DNA from: Methanosarcinales archaeon
GTDB taxonomy: Archaea > Halobacteriota > Methanosarcinia > Methanosarcinales > Methanocomedenaceae
Assembly: GCA_030614485.1 (NCBI GenBank)
Contig: JAUWTY010000070.1
Span: 1-6,251, forward strand
Length of the DNA: 6,251 bases
Reading direction: 5' to 3'
Shown here: piece by piece, positions 1-5,847 of the stretch
How positions within the stretch are numbered: the stretch's first letter is position 1
Layout: each line of letters starts with the position of its first letter
Made by a program: the position numbers and the translations under genes
Notes under the pieces: model-generated
What the model was told of the DNA's origin: nothing
Seen by the model: the letters and a program-made list of their open reading frames with translations, nothing else
The model's database searches: none

Positions 1-1
1 T

Positions 2-1006
2 TCCTTTGATTCCATGATACAGGACTGGTCTGCCCTGACCATGGTCACAGGAGAACTAAATCGGTCACAAATACACCAATCCATATTACCCCATATTGCC
101 GATGGTGTCATATATCTGGACAGGGAGTTGATAGGGGACATTGTCGTTCGGAAAATGGAAATAATGAAATGGCGCGGCATGGGAAACAACATGGACAGTA
201 CATCTTCTGCACATGAGTTCAAGATCAACTCAAATGGTATATCCATATTCCCTAAACTGAAACCCACTTCCACCCCTCTGCCGGTAGGTGAGGGTAGATT
301 ATCCACTGGTGTGAATGACCTTGACGATATGATGCGTGGAGGTATACCAGAGCAATCTTTTATAGTGGTGAACGGCGGTGCTGGTGTAGGCAAGACTATA
401 ATGGGGCTTCAATTTATTTTTGCAGGTCTTAAACAAGGTGAACACTGTATCATTGTACTTTTTGAGGAGAAGCAGGAACAGTTGGTACATGAAGCAGGCA
501 GGATGGGATGGAAACTCGAAGATTTCATCACAAATGGTCAGTTACAAATTATTTATTCAAATCCCAACACCATCCTGCCTGATGAACATAACCTGATAAT
601 AAAATCTTATGTGGAGGAGATGGATGCAAAACGGCTGTTCTATGACGGTGTGTATAACCTTGAATCTGCACTGCCAGATACACTCGACCTTAAGAAGCAT
701 GTCCGTTTGCTCATCGATTTCTTAAAGGGCAGGGGAGTCACTACAATTCTGACCAATGAAGTGCCAGAACTATTCACTCCTGAAAAGACGCCTGAACCTG
801 GCATATCATCCCTCGCAGACGGCATCATCATGCTGCATTTCCTGGACCATCAGAACCGATACGAACGTGCCATGTCCATCCTGAAACTAAGGGGCACCGA
901 CCATGACAGGTCTGTACGGAAATATATAATCGGGGATAAAGGAATTGAGATGGTCCAGAAGGGATTTGCTGTGAAATATAGTGAAAAACCAAAGAATGTT
1001 GACTAA
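2..1006 (+). CDS. KaiC-family RecA-like ATPase, 3' part (5' end outside window)
   Basis: The reading frame is open from the left edge (codons from base 2), so the first ATG at 14 is probably internal and the gene is cut by the window. Numbered from that ATG, residues 1-80 look like the tail of a first KaiC domain (GVIYL, then MEIMKWRG and GISIFP, the usual closing strands). Residues 90-320 form a complete second domain. This has the entry motif STGVNDLDDMMRGGIP, Walker A GGAGVGKT (121-128), the acidic pair E151/E152 that normally acts in ATP hydrolysis, a Walker B-like LFYDG with D211, and the closing SILKLRGTDHD. Two-domain KaiC proteins usually have about 470-520 residues, so roughly the first 150 are missing here. 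The usual Asp-Ser after Walker B is Asp-Gly. Archaeal KaiC-like proteins are ATP-dependent signalling or regulatory proteins, mostly without an assigned partner. No kaiA or kaiB is visible, so a circadian role should not be assumed. Confidence 0.9.
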   Translation, partial: SFDSMIQDWSALTMVTGELNRSQIHQSILPHIADGVIYLDRELIGDIVVRKMEIMKWRGMGNNMDSTSSAHEFKINSNGISIFPKLKPTSTPLPVGEGRLSTGVNDLDDMMRGGIPEQSFIVVNGGAGVGKTIMGLQFIFAGLKQGEHCIIVLFEEKQEQLVHEAGRMGWKLEDFITNGQLQIIYSNPNTILPDEHNLIIKSYVEEMDAKRLFYDGVYNLESALPDTLDLKKHVRLLIDFLKGRGVTTILTNEVPELFTPEKTPEPGISSLADGIIMLHFLDHQNRYERAMSILKLRGTDHDRSVRKYIIGDKGIEMVQKGFAVKYSEKPKNVD

Positions 1007-1039
1007 TTAACTGTAAATTCCAACACGTTATGAGCAATA

Positions 1040-1123
1040 AACCACAGAGGGCACAGAGTACACAGAGGAGAAAAAAGGATACAAGCTCTGTGTTCCTCTG
1101 TGCTCTCGGTGTACTCTGTGGTT
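1040..1123. repeat. Imperfect inverted repeat of CACAGAG units
   Basis: The left arm (1040-1068) and right arm (1095-1123) are reverse complements at 24 of 29 positions, and the outer 10 bp (AACCACAGAG / CTCTGTGGTT) match perfectly. The loop is 26 nt. Each arm is itself made of CACAGAG-like units spaced about 9 bp apart, three in the left arm and three in the right, with a fourth unit in the loop at 1087-1093. The structure lies in the gap between two convergent genes. From memory, similar ACCACAGAGnnCACAGAG palindromes recur in intergenic DNA of many unrelated environmental bacteria and archaea, which would make this a dispersed repeat. It could also form a strong RNA hairpin in the 3' region of the KaiC transcript. 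No T-run follows it on the plus strand, so it is not a classical terminator. Confidence 0.8.
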
Positions 1124-1174
1124 AAATTATAATTATCTGAAAATCAAAGTCTTAAGAAATCAGTATCGATGAAT

Positions 1175-1252
1175 TTCTATTGAAGTCATCTATCGATAAC
1201 TCCTGTCGAAGTCATCTATCGACAACTTCTATTGAAGTTATCTATCAAAGAT
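1175..1252. repeat. Three tandem 26-bp units, each a potential small hairpin
   Basis: Units lie at 1175-1200, 1201-1226 and 1227-1252 with no spacer. Units 1 and 2 agree at 22 of 26 positions and units 1 and 3 at 21 of 26. Positions 4-9 and 19-24 of each unit can pair around a 9-nt loop (AGTCATCTA, or AGTTATCTA in unit 3). The stems are TATTGA/TCGATA, TGTCGA/TCGACA and TATTGA/TCAAAG. Pair 5-23 changes from A-T to G-C together, and pair 7-21 goes T-G, C-G, T-A, which suggests that pairing is maintained. The third unit is weaker, with one mismatch and one wobble. The wobbles are G-U only in plus-strand RNA, so a structured 3' region of the KaiC transcript fits best. A decayed right half of a further unit may lie at 1164-1172. 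Confidence 0.8.
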
Positions 1253-1267
1253 TGTGTTCTTGACTAT

Positions 1268-1280
1268 AAAAAAAAATAAA
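1268..1280 (-). terminator. Poly-T terminator of the mevalonate operon
   Basis: On the minus strand, immediately after the DUF35 stop codon, the sequence reads TTTATTTTTTTTT, with nine T in a row (1268-1276). Archaeal RNA polymerase terminates at such U-runs without needing a hairpin. The position, 5 nt past the last gene of a leftward operon and facing a convergent gene, fits this role. Confidence 0.65.
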
Positions 1281-1285
1281 GTGAC

Positions 1286-1675
1286 CTATTCTGGTACGAA
1301 CTTAGTACCGTAATAGATCATGCCCTTCTCGCTTTCCTCGCCAAGTTTCCTGAACACTGAGCGCACCCTCATCCCAATCTCCATTTCCTCTTGTCCACAT
1401 ACCACCTGTCCAGTCAGGGATGGACCTTCGTCCAGTTTTATGACAGCCAGGTTATAAGGTGCCTGCATTTCATAGCCCTTGGCAGCGGTATGGATAACGG
1501 TGTAAGTAATAACTTCACCTTTGCCCTCGAACTTGTGAGGCTCAATTTTGCCATCCCTGCGGCATATGGGACACATCTGCCTTGGCGGGAAATAATGTTC
1601 TCCACAGGTGGTACAATGGGTACCTATCAGATTATACCTGTTTGGTATATTTCTCCAGAATCTCGCAACTGTCAT
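1286..1675 (-). CDS. DUF35 zinc-ribbon/OB-fold protein of the thiolase-HMG-CoA synthase complex
   Basis: This 129-residue protein has a rubredoxin-like zinc ribbon with C21-x2-C24 and C35-x2-C38, flanked by the typical YFPPRQMCPIC stretch. An OB-fold follows from about residue 45 to the end (GKGEVITYTVIHTA, then NLAVIKLDEG and the closing strand YYGTKFVP). The family is an acyl-CoA-associated scaffold. In the characterised methanogen complex, the DUF35 protein bridges acetoacetyl-CoA thiolase and HMG-CoA synthase and has no known catalysis of its own. Here it is the last gene of the operon, 5 nt after the thiolase stop. Its ribosome binding site AGGTGA overlaps that stop codon, with a 5-nt gap before the ATG. 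The stop is TAG. The length is normal for the family and all four zinc ligands are present. Confidence 0.93.
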   Translation of the reverse strand: MTVARFWRNIPNRYNLIGTHCTTCGEHYFPPRQMCPICRRDGKIEPHKFEGKGEVITYTVIHTAAKGYEMQAPYNLAVIKLDEGPSLTGQVVCGQEEMEIGMRVRSVFRKLGEESEKGMIYYGTKFVPE

Positions 1676-1680
1676 TTAAA

Positions 1681-1686
1681 TCACCT
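1681..1686 (-). promoter_or_regulatory. Ribosome binding site of the DUF35 gene, overlapping the thiolase stop
   Basis: The minus strand reads AGGTGATTTAAATG, so the AGGTGA includes the TGA stop of the thiolase. The spacing fits the chosen start, and the arrangement suggests coupled translation of the two subunits. Confidence 0.7.
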
Positions 1687-2853
1687 GTTCCTCGAAAGTA
1701 TATGTACAACAGCAGTCCCGCCGGAACCGCCCACGTTATGGGTCATCCCAACTTCAGCGCCATCTATCTGGCGCTTGCCTGCATTCCCCCGCAGCTGCTC
1801 GGTAATTTCCACAGCCTGCTTGATACCTGTAGCGCCGACCGGGTGTCCGCACGCTTTCAGGCCGCCGGATGTGTTCACTGGTATCCGCCCACCGATGGCA
1901 GTTTCGCCTGCTTCGGTAGCCCTGCCGCCATCTCCCTTCTTGAAGAATCCAAGGTCTTCGATGGCACAAATTTCAGCTATGGTAAAGCAGTCATGAACCT
2001 CGACCATGTCGATATCGTCTGGCGTCATCCCTGCCATTTTATAGGCTCTCTGTCCTGCTACCACCGAGGAGTCCAGCGTAGTGATATCTGCCCTGTCATG
2101 TAGTGATATGGGAGCACTGGCCTGGGTTGCAGCTTTCACATACACTGGTGTATCAGTATATTTTTTGGCAATATCAGCCGCAACCACCACAACAGCAGAC
2201 GCTCCATCTGATATTGGCGAGCAGTCGAACATGTGCAGTGGGTCAGCCACCATATTTGAGTTCAATACTGTATCAATGGTTATCTCGTTCCTGAACTGGG
2301 CAATGGGGTTCATGGTACCGTTATGATGGTTTTTCACAGAAGCCGCTGCAAGTTGCTCAGACGTGGTGCCGTGCTTATGCATGTGAAGTCTGGCTATCAT
2401 GGCATACAATCCCGGAAATGTGGCGCCCATTATGCCTTCCCATTCCCTGTCAGCTGCTGCCGCCAGTGCATCAGTGGCCGTATTCATACCCACATCCGTC
2501 ATCTTCTCTGCGCCCGCTGCCACCACAACATTATCATATCCGGAAGCCACGGACAGGATGGCCTGGCGTAGTGCAAGACCGCCTGAAGCACATGCAGCTT
2601 CAACTCTTGTCGCAGGCACATTCAGGGTGCTGGCAAGCCCTGCATAATCGGCGATGAGACTACCAATATGTTCCTGTTCAACAAACCTGCCGCCGCTCAT
2701 ATTGCCAACATACAGGCTGTCTATCTCTTCACCCTGGATACCTGAATCCTCGATTGCTGACACACCCGCCTCCACGAACAGGTCCCTGAAGGAATGGTCC
2801 CACAGTTCTCCGAACTTGGTACAGCCAATTCCAATAATTGCTACATCTCTCAT
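1681..2853 (-). CDS. Acetoacetyl-CoA thiolase (archaeal, SCP2-thiolase-like)
   Basis: The enzyme condenses two acetyl-CoA into acetoacetyl-CoA, the first step of the mevalonate pathway. From the ATG at 2853 it has 390 residues, normal for the family. Visible landmarks are the N-terminus [15 protein letters not shown], nucleophile C88 in EAACASGG, H287 in [10 protein letters not shown], and C335/H337 in the C-terminal [10 protein letters not shown], so the active site looks complete. An upstream in-frame GTG at 2862 overlaps the HMG-CoA synthase stop (GTGA) and would add three residues. The ATG at 2853 is preferred because AAGGTG sits 8 nt before it but would abut the GTG directly, and because archaeal homologues typically begin MRDVAIIG. 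It lies 5 nt after the HMG-CoA synthase gene. The family lacks the classic bacterial thiolase layout and depends on its complex partners to pass acetoacetyl-CoA on. Archaeal members are often mislabelled as sterol carrier protein or propanoyl-CoA transferase. Confidence 0.93.
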   Translation of the reverse strand: MRDVAIIGIGCTKFGELWDHSFRDLFVEAGVSAIEDSGIQGEEIDSLYVGNMSGGRFVEQEHIGSLIADYAGLASTLNVPATRVEAACASGGLALRQAILSVASGYDNVVVAAGAEKMTDVGMNTATDALAAAADREWEGIMGATFPGLYAMIARLHMHKHGTTSEQLAAASVKNHHNGTMNPIAQFRNEITIDTVLNSNMVADPLHMFDCSPISDGASAVVVVAADIAKKYTDTPVYVKAATQASAPISLHDRADITTLDSSVVAGQRAYKMAGMTPDDIDMVEVHDCFTIAEICAIEDLGFFKKGDGGRATEAGETAIGGRIPVNTSGGLKACGHPVGATGIKQAVEITEQLRGNAGKRQIDGAEVGMTHNVGGSGGTAVVHILSRNR

Positions 2854-2858
2854 TTTAA

Positions 2859-3899
2859 TCACACCTTTATCTTGCCTTTATGTTTGGCATAGGTGGCATA
2901 ATCCATGTAAATAGGATTCTTAAGCAGTTCTTCAACTTTAGGCCCGGCATCACGTATCTCTTCAATCCTGTCGGTCACGGTGATGCTGAAAGCATCACTA
3001 CCGGCACCAGAGCCAAATGCTGTCATGAATATCCTGTCCCCTTCCACGGCCTGGTCAAGTATGGCAGCCAGTCCTATCATGCATGAGCCAGAATACGTAT
3101 TGCCCAACATGGGCACCACAAGTCCGGCCTTTATCTGCTCAGGAGTGAAACCCAGTTTACGGGCCACATTTTGCGGAAATTTGCCATTAGGTTGGTGGAA
3201 CACTGCATAATCATAATCTGAAGGTTTTGTTCCAAGTTTATCCATCAGGCCGGATGCCGCAGAGGTCACGTGCTTGAAATAACCCGGATCTCCCGTGAAC
3301 CTGCCTCCGTGTTCCGGATAAGGCATGCCTTCCCGTCTCCAGAAATCAGGGGTATCGGTTGTGAATGAAAATGTATCCTCGATAACTGCTGCCAGGTCAC
3401 TGCTGCCTATTATATAAGCCGCCCCTCCGGCTGCTGCAGTATATTCCAGTGCATCCCCGGGAGCACCCTGGGAAACGTCAGCACCGATGGCCAGTCCAAT
3501 ATCGATCATGCCTGCACCGACCAGTCCCATACAGGTCTGGATGGCAGCTGTGCCTGCCTTGCATGCGAACTCAAAATCAGCGGCCGTCAGGTTGGGTTCT
3601 GCGCCAACAGCTGCTGCCACAATGGTGCTGGTGGGTTTCACAGCGTATGGGTGACTTTCAGACCCGCAGTAAATTGCACCAAACCTGGAAGCATCGACAT
3701 TGCCCCTGTTTATGGCATTGCGTGCAGCCTCTACTGAAATGGTTATTGCGTCCTCGTCCAGACCAGGGACTGATTTTTCTTTCACCTTCAATCCGCCGAT
3801 AATACTTTTTGCATCATCTCCCCAAACGGCTGCAATCTCTTCTAGTTTTATGCGATATCTGGGGACATACGCACCGTATGAGACAATTCCTACTTTCAT
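2859..3899 (-). CDS. hmgCS: Hydroxymethylglutaryl-CoA synthase (archaeal)
   Basis: The enzyme condenses acetoacetyl-CoA with acetyl-CoA to give HMG-CoA, the precursor of mevalonate and so of archaeal isoprenoid ether lipids. The 346 residues match the usual archaeal length of about 345-350, shorter than the eukaryotic enzyme. The N-terminus [18 protein letters not shown] is typical. The catalytic triad appears complete: E81 in [15 protein letters not shown], nucleophile C113 in FEFACKAGT, and H235 in [24 protein letters not shown] segment and the [11 protein letters not shown] glycine-rich strand near the C-terminus are also present. It is the first gene of the three-gene leftward operon, with its own candidate TATA box and an AAGGTG site 6 nt before the ATG. 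HMG-CoA reductase, the next enzyme, is not in this window. Confidence 0.96.
   Translation of the reverse strand: MKVGIVSYGAYVPRYRIKLEEIAAVWGDDAKSIIGGLKVKEKSVPGLDEDAITISVEAARNAINRGNVDASRFGAIYCGSESHPYAVKPTSTIVAAAVGAEPNLTAADFEFACKAGTAAIQTCMGLVGAGMIDIGLAIGADVSQGAPGDALEYTAAAGGAAYIIGSSDLAAVIEDTFSFTTDTPDFWRREGMPYPEHGGRFTGDPGYFKHVTSAASGLMDKLGTKPSDYDYAVFHQPNGKFPQNVARKLGFTPEQIKAGLVVPMLGNTYSGSCMIGLAAILDQAVEGDRIFMTAFGSGAGSDAFSITVTDRIEEIRDAGPKVEELLKNPIYMDYATYAKHKGKIKV
2862..2867 (-). promoter_or_regulatory. Ribosome binding site that fixes the thiolase start at 2853
   Basis: The minus strand carries AAGGTG followed by 8 nt and ATG at 2853. The alternative GTG at 2862 would begin inside this motif, so the downstream ATG is the better start. 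The motif lies within the last codons of the HMG-CoA synthase gene. Confidence 0.7.
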
Positions 3900-3905
3900 A
3901 TGTTA

Positions 3906-3911
3906 CACCTT
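3906..3911 (-). promoter_or_regulatory. Ribosome binding site of the HMG-CoA synthase gene
   Basis: AAGGTG on the minus strand is followed by TAACAT and then the ATG at 3899. The same GGTG core precedes all three genes of this operon at 6-8 nt, which supports the three starts chosen. Confidence 0.7.
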
Positions 3912-3937
3912 TTTATCTGGAATATTATTACTGATTT

Positions 3938-3951
3938 ATTAATATATCTAA
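3938..3951 (-). promoter_or_regulatory. Candidate TATA promoter of the mevalonate operon
   Basis: In the 85-bp gap between the regulator and HMG-CoA synthase genes, the minus strand reads TTAGATATATTAAT. Taking about 26 bp from the TATA centre to transcription start puts the start near 3919, giving a leader of about 20 nt that contains the ribosome binding site. The gap is very AT-rich, so the match could be chance. T-rich minus-strand sequence at about 3958-3980 might end the regulator transcript, but read-through from the regulator gene is equally possible. Confidence 0.4.
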
Positions 3952-3984
3952 GATGATAATAATCAACAAATAAATCTATTGTGG

Positions 3985-4719
3985 TCACACCTTACGTTCA
4001 TGAAGTCCTTTTATAATCGATTCCATTGACATGTTTGTCGACATTAAAGGAATGTTCTCAGCCTCAGCGATTTTCTTTGCCACCGGGTCCACTTCGGTCC
4101 CATCAAGACCATGAAGTACGATTACCCTGGGTTTTAGATTGGTGACCCGTATTGCTACCATCGGTGACCTGCCAGTGGAAATGCCCGTGAAAATCAATGC
4201 TCGTTCAGTACTCCAGCCATAAAGTTTTTGAAATTCATGAAATGGCATATCAAGGATGGCTTTCAAACTGTCGATGATGGTGTATCCGTATATCTGTTTT
4301 TCACTTTCTAATTCGGGTCTGTGTATAAATTGGGCATCTATGAGGGTCGAAAGCTCATCAAGGGACATGGGAGTAGTATATTCATGGATATCATAGATGA
4401 TATTTGGATCAAAACTCCCTGATACCATGCTCTCATAGGCATGTATCTTCTTACTACCTCGTTGCTTATCAATATCAAGCAATGCATTGACTATCTTGCT
4501 TACAATGACCGTACCAGGGGATTTTCTACGCCCGCTCTCATAATCGCTTATAACCGAAGGGGATACTTCAAGATGACTGGATAAGTCTGACTGTGCCACG
4601 TCAAAATTCACACGCCATTTTTTCATTACCTCGCCAGGTCTGTCAGACAAGGTTATCTCACCTGCCATTTTTTCAGCAAGACGGTTTTTTATGTCAGCCT
4701 CGTGCTTGTCCCCTATCAT
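3985..4719 (-). CDS. Archaeal HTH transcriptional regulator (XRE-type HTH plus C-terminal sensor-like domain)
   Basis: This 244-residue, probably cytoplasmic DNA-binding protein has an XRE/Cro-like helix-turn-helix at about residues 28-80 (PGEVMKKWR, then QSDLSSHLEVSPSVISDYE and GRRKSPG). The SPSVISDYESGRRKSPG stretch is a hallmark of an archaeal family that I recall as COG1709. Residues 100-160 are a linker or helical region. The C-terminal part (165-240) has IFTGISTGRSPMVAIRV, PRVIVLHGL and DPVAKKIAEAENIPLMSTN, which resembles a DRTGG-like small-molecule-binding fold. That last assignment is inferred from pattern only. It lies immediately upstream of, and in the same direction as, the HMG-CoA synthase operon and is divergent from the radical SAM gene. 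Control of either is plausible but not shown. No ribosome binding site lies at a usable distance from the ATG, while a strong TATA box sits where a leaderless transcript would need it. The ligand is unknown. Confidence 0.85.
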   Translation of the reverse strand: MIGDKHEADIKNRLAEKMAGEITLSDRPGEVMKKWRVNFDVAQSDLSSHLEVSPSVISDYESGRRKSPGTVIVSKIVNALLDIDKQRGSKKIHAYESMVSGSFDPNIIYDIHEYTTPMSLDELSTLIDAQFIHRPELESEKQIYGYTIIDSLKAILDMPFHEFQKLYGWSTERALIFTGISTGRSPMVAIRVTNLKPRVIVLHGLDGTEVDPVAKKIAEAENIPLMSTNMSMESIIKGLHERKV

Positions 4720-4743
4720 TCTATGTCTAATTTACCTGCACTC

Positions 4744-4751
4744 AATATAAA
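4744..4751 (-). promoter_or_regulatory. TATA box of the HTH regulator gene (leaderless transcript likely)
   Basis: The minus strand reads TTTATATT, a near-consensus archaeal TATA box. Its centre is about 28 bp before the ATG at 4719, so transcription should start at or within a few bases of the start codon. The only ribosome-binding-like motif (AGGT at 4734-4737) is 14 nt from the ATG, too far to serve. Confidence 0.6.
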
Positions 4752-4755
4752 CCTA

Positions 4756-4783
4756 ACGAATGCGACATCGACATCTGACGAAT
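4756..4783. promoter_or_regulatory. Short direct repeats between divergent promoters, possible operator
   Basis: ACGAAT occurs at 4756-4761 and 4778-4783, 22 bp apart (about two helical turns). Between them is a tandem hexamer GACATC-GACATC (4764-4775). The block sits just upstream of both TATA boxes, where a regulator could act on both. The motifs are short, so this is a suggestion only. Confidence 0.3.
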
Positions 4784-4801
4784 CGGTCTTCAGGGGTCAT
4801 A

Positions 4802-4811
4802 ACTATATAGT
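4802..4811 (+). promoter_or_regulatory. TATA box of the radical SAM/JAMM operon
   Basis: ACTATATAGT is a perfect 10-bp palindrome with a TATA core. A start about 26 bp downstream falls near 4832, leaving a leader of about 25 nt that contains AAGGA (4841-4845). It is arranged divergently from the regulator promoter. Confidence 0.5.
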
Positions 4812-4856
4812 ATTATCAAATATCGCATATCAGAATCAACAAGGAATGTTTTGTTT

Positions 4857-5834
4857 ATGACAGATGCAGAAATAAAAGCTGAACTCCTGGCTGTGGGTGC
4901 TGTGGATATTGACATGGTATTGCTGGGCAATATCACTGTTCCAACTGCTGGTCCGGGAGCAGGCAACACTGCTTTTTTCTTTAATTGGAACGGGCACAGG
5001 GTCAGGCTGTCCGTCGATGATGGGTCTCCGCTAAGGGCTGTAGATGATAATGGCGATGTGGTGATACTAAAAGGCGGCAAAGAACTGGTGCGAGGACAAC
5101 TGGAAGAGGAACTCATCCACTGTCCAGAACAGGCATATATCACTATCAGTGAGCGGTGTGTCTTCGACTGCAAATATTGTCCGGTACCAAAATTGTCAGG
5201 CGATATTAAAAGCCTGGACAAGATCGTAGGCATGGTGGATGAGGCCAGCAAAAGCGGGAAACTGCAAGCTATATCAATCACTTCGGGTGTAGCAGATACT
5301 CCCGAGAACGAAGTTGACCGGGCTGTTGAAGCCATCAGGGCTCTCGTTAAATATGATGTGCCTATTGGTGTGTCGGTCTACCCCACTGCAGATTCAACGC
5401 GGTTGCTAAAGAAAGCCGGAGCTGTGGAGATAAAATATAATGTCGAGACTATGGACAGAGAGATATTCGACCGTGTTTGTCCTGGCATGGACCTGGACTT
5501 TATCAAGGATAGTCTAACAGAAGCGGTCAGCATGTTTGGCAGGAACCTGGTATTTTCTAATTTCATAGTGGGTCTGGGTGAAACAGACGAGACTGTGGAA
5601 GCAGGGCTGGAAGAACTGGCTTCAATGGACGTTGTGCCTATTGTCAGGGCTGCCAGTATGCATCCATTGCGTGAGGGGGAGGTTGATATACAGCGCCCTA
5701 CTGCAACCAGATTATTAAAACTGACTAAAATATTACGCCGTATACTGGATGAACACGGCCTGCGCGCTGATGTGTCCCAGACCATGTGCCTGCCCTGTAC
5801 TGGTTGTGATATAAATCCTCATATCGACATGTGA
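4857..5834 (+). CDS. Radical SAM enzyme of unknown function with C-terminal cysteine cluster
   Basis: This is a 325-residue protein. The radical SAM motif C101-x3-C105-x2-C108 (RCVFDCKYCPVPK) should bind the 4Fe-4S cluster that cleaves S-adenosylmethionine. A partial TIM barrel follows (ISITSGVADTPENE, GVSVYPT, IKYNVETMDREIFDRVCPG, FIVGLGETDETVEAG, RAASMHPLREGE). The barrel order and the HPL...G segment recall the biotin synthase/HydE/HmdB group. The last 15 residues carry C311-x2-C314-x2-C317 (CLPCTGCDINPHIDM), which could ligate a second iron-sulfur cluster. The N-terminal 85 residues (beta-rich, GPGAGNTAFFFNWNGHRVRLSVDDG) lie ahead of the barrel and I do not recognise them. The start was chosen at ATG 4857. 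AAGGA ends 11 nt before it, which in register with the GGTG sites elsewhere is the normal distance, whereas an in-frame TTG at 4851 would be too close. It is followed after 13 bp by the JAMM gene, so co-transcription is likely. The substrate cannot be named from sequence. Confidence 0.88.
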   Translation: MTDAEIKAELLAVGAVDIDMVLLGNITVPTAGPGAGNTAFFFNWNGHRVRLSVDDGSPLRAVDDNGDVVILKGGKELVRGQLEEELIHCPEQAYITISERCVFDCKYCPVPKLSGDIKSLDKIVGMVDEASKSGKLQAISITSGVADTPENEVDRAVEAIRALVKYDVPIGVSVYPTADSTRLLKKAGAVEIKYNVETMDREIFDRVCPGMDLDFIKDSLTEAVSMFGRNLVFSNFIVGLGETDETVEAGLEELASMDVVPIVRAASMHPLREGEVDIQRPTATRLLKLTKILRRILDEHGLRADVSQTMCLPCTGCDINPHIDM

Positions 5835-5847
5835 GTTAGCTGATACT

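Noticed and set aside
1038..1125. Miniature transposable element with TAA target duplication
   Set aside because: A 3-bp match in AT-rich flanks is expected by chance, and no transposase-related ends are recognisable. Kept only as a dispersed-repeat hypothesis.
1175..1252. Small CRISPR array
   Set aside because: The 26-bp units abut with no spacers between them, and no cas gene is present.
1238..1288. Pyrrolysine read-through of the DUF35 TAG stop
   Set aside because: Read-through would add only about 15 residues encoded by the poly-T terminator and repeat unit 3 before TAA. The protein already ends at the normal place for the family.
1391..2103. Long plus-strand open frames opposite the thiolase and DUF35 genes
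   Set aside because: They are antisense to well-recognised genes with complete active sites, their products resemble no family and are rich in Pro, Cys and Ser as antisense frames often are.
2854..2862. GTG at 2862 as the thiolase start with GTGA overlap
   Set aside because: The ribosome binding site would lie directly on the codon. ATG at 2853 has proper spacing and the conserved N-terminus.
3922..3945. Inverted repeat ATATTA / TAATAT as an operator before HMG-CoA synthase
   Set aside because: Six-base arms in a strongly AT-rich gap are likely to arise by chance and overlap the TATA candidate.
4851..4856. TTG at 4851 as the radical SAM start
   Set aside because: The AAGGA motif is too close in register, and an ATG two codons later has the normal aligned spacing.
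4790..5335. Minus-strand 181-codon open frame opposite the radical SAM gene
   Set aside because: It is a serine-rich antisense frame of a clear radical SAM gene and would also cross that gene's promoter. The same applies to the 135-codon frame at 5378-5785.
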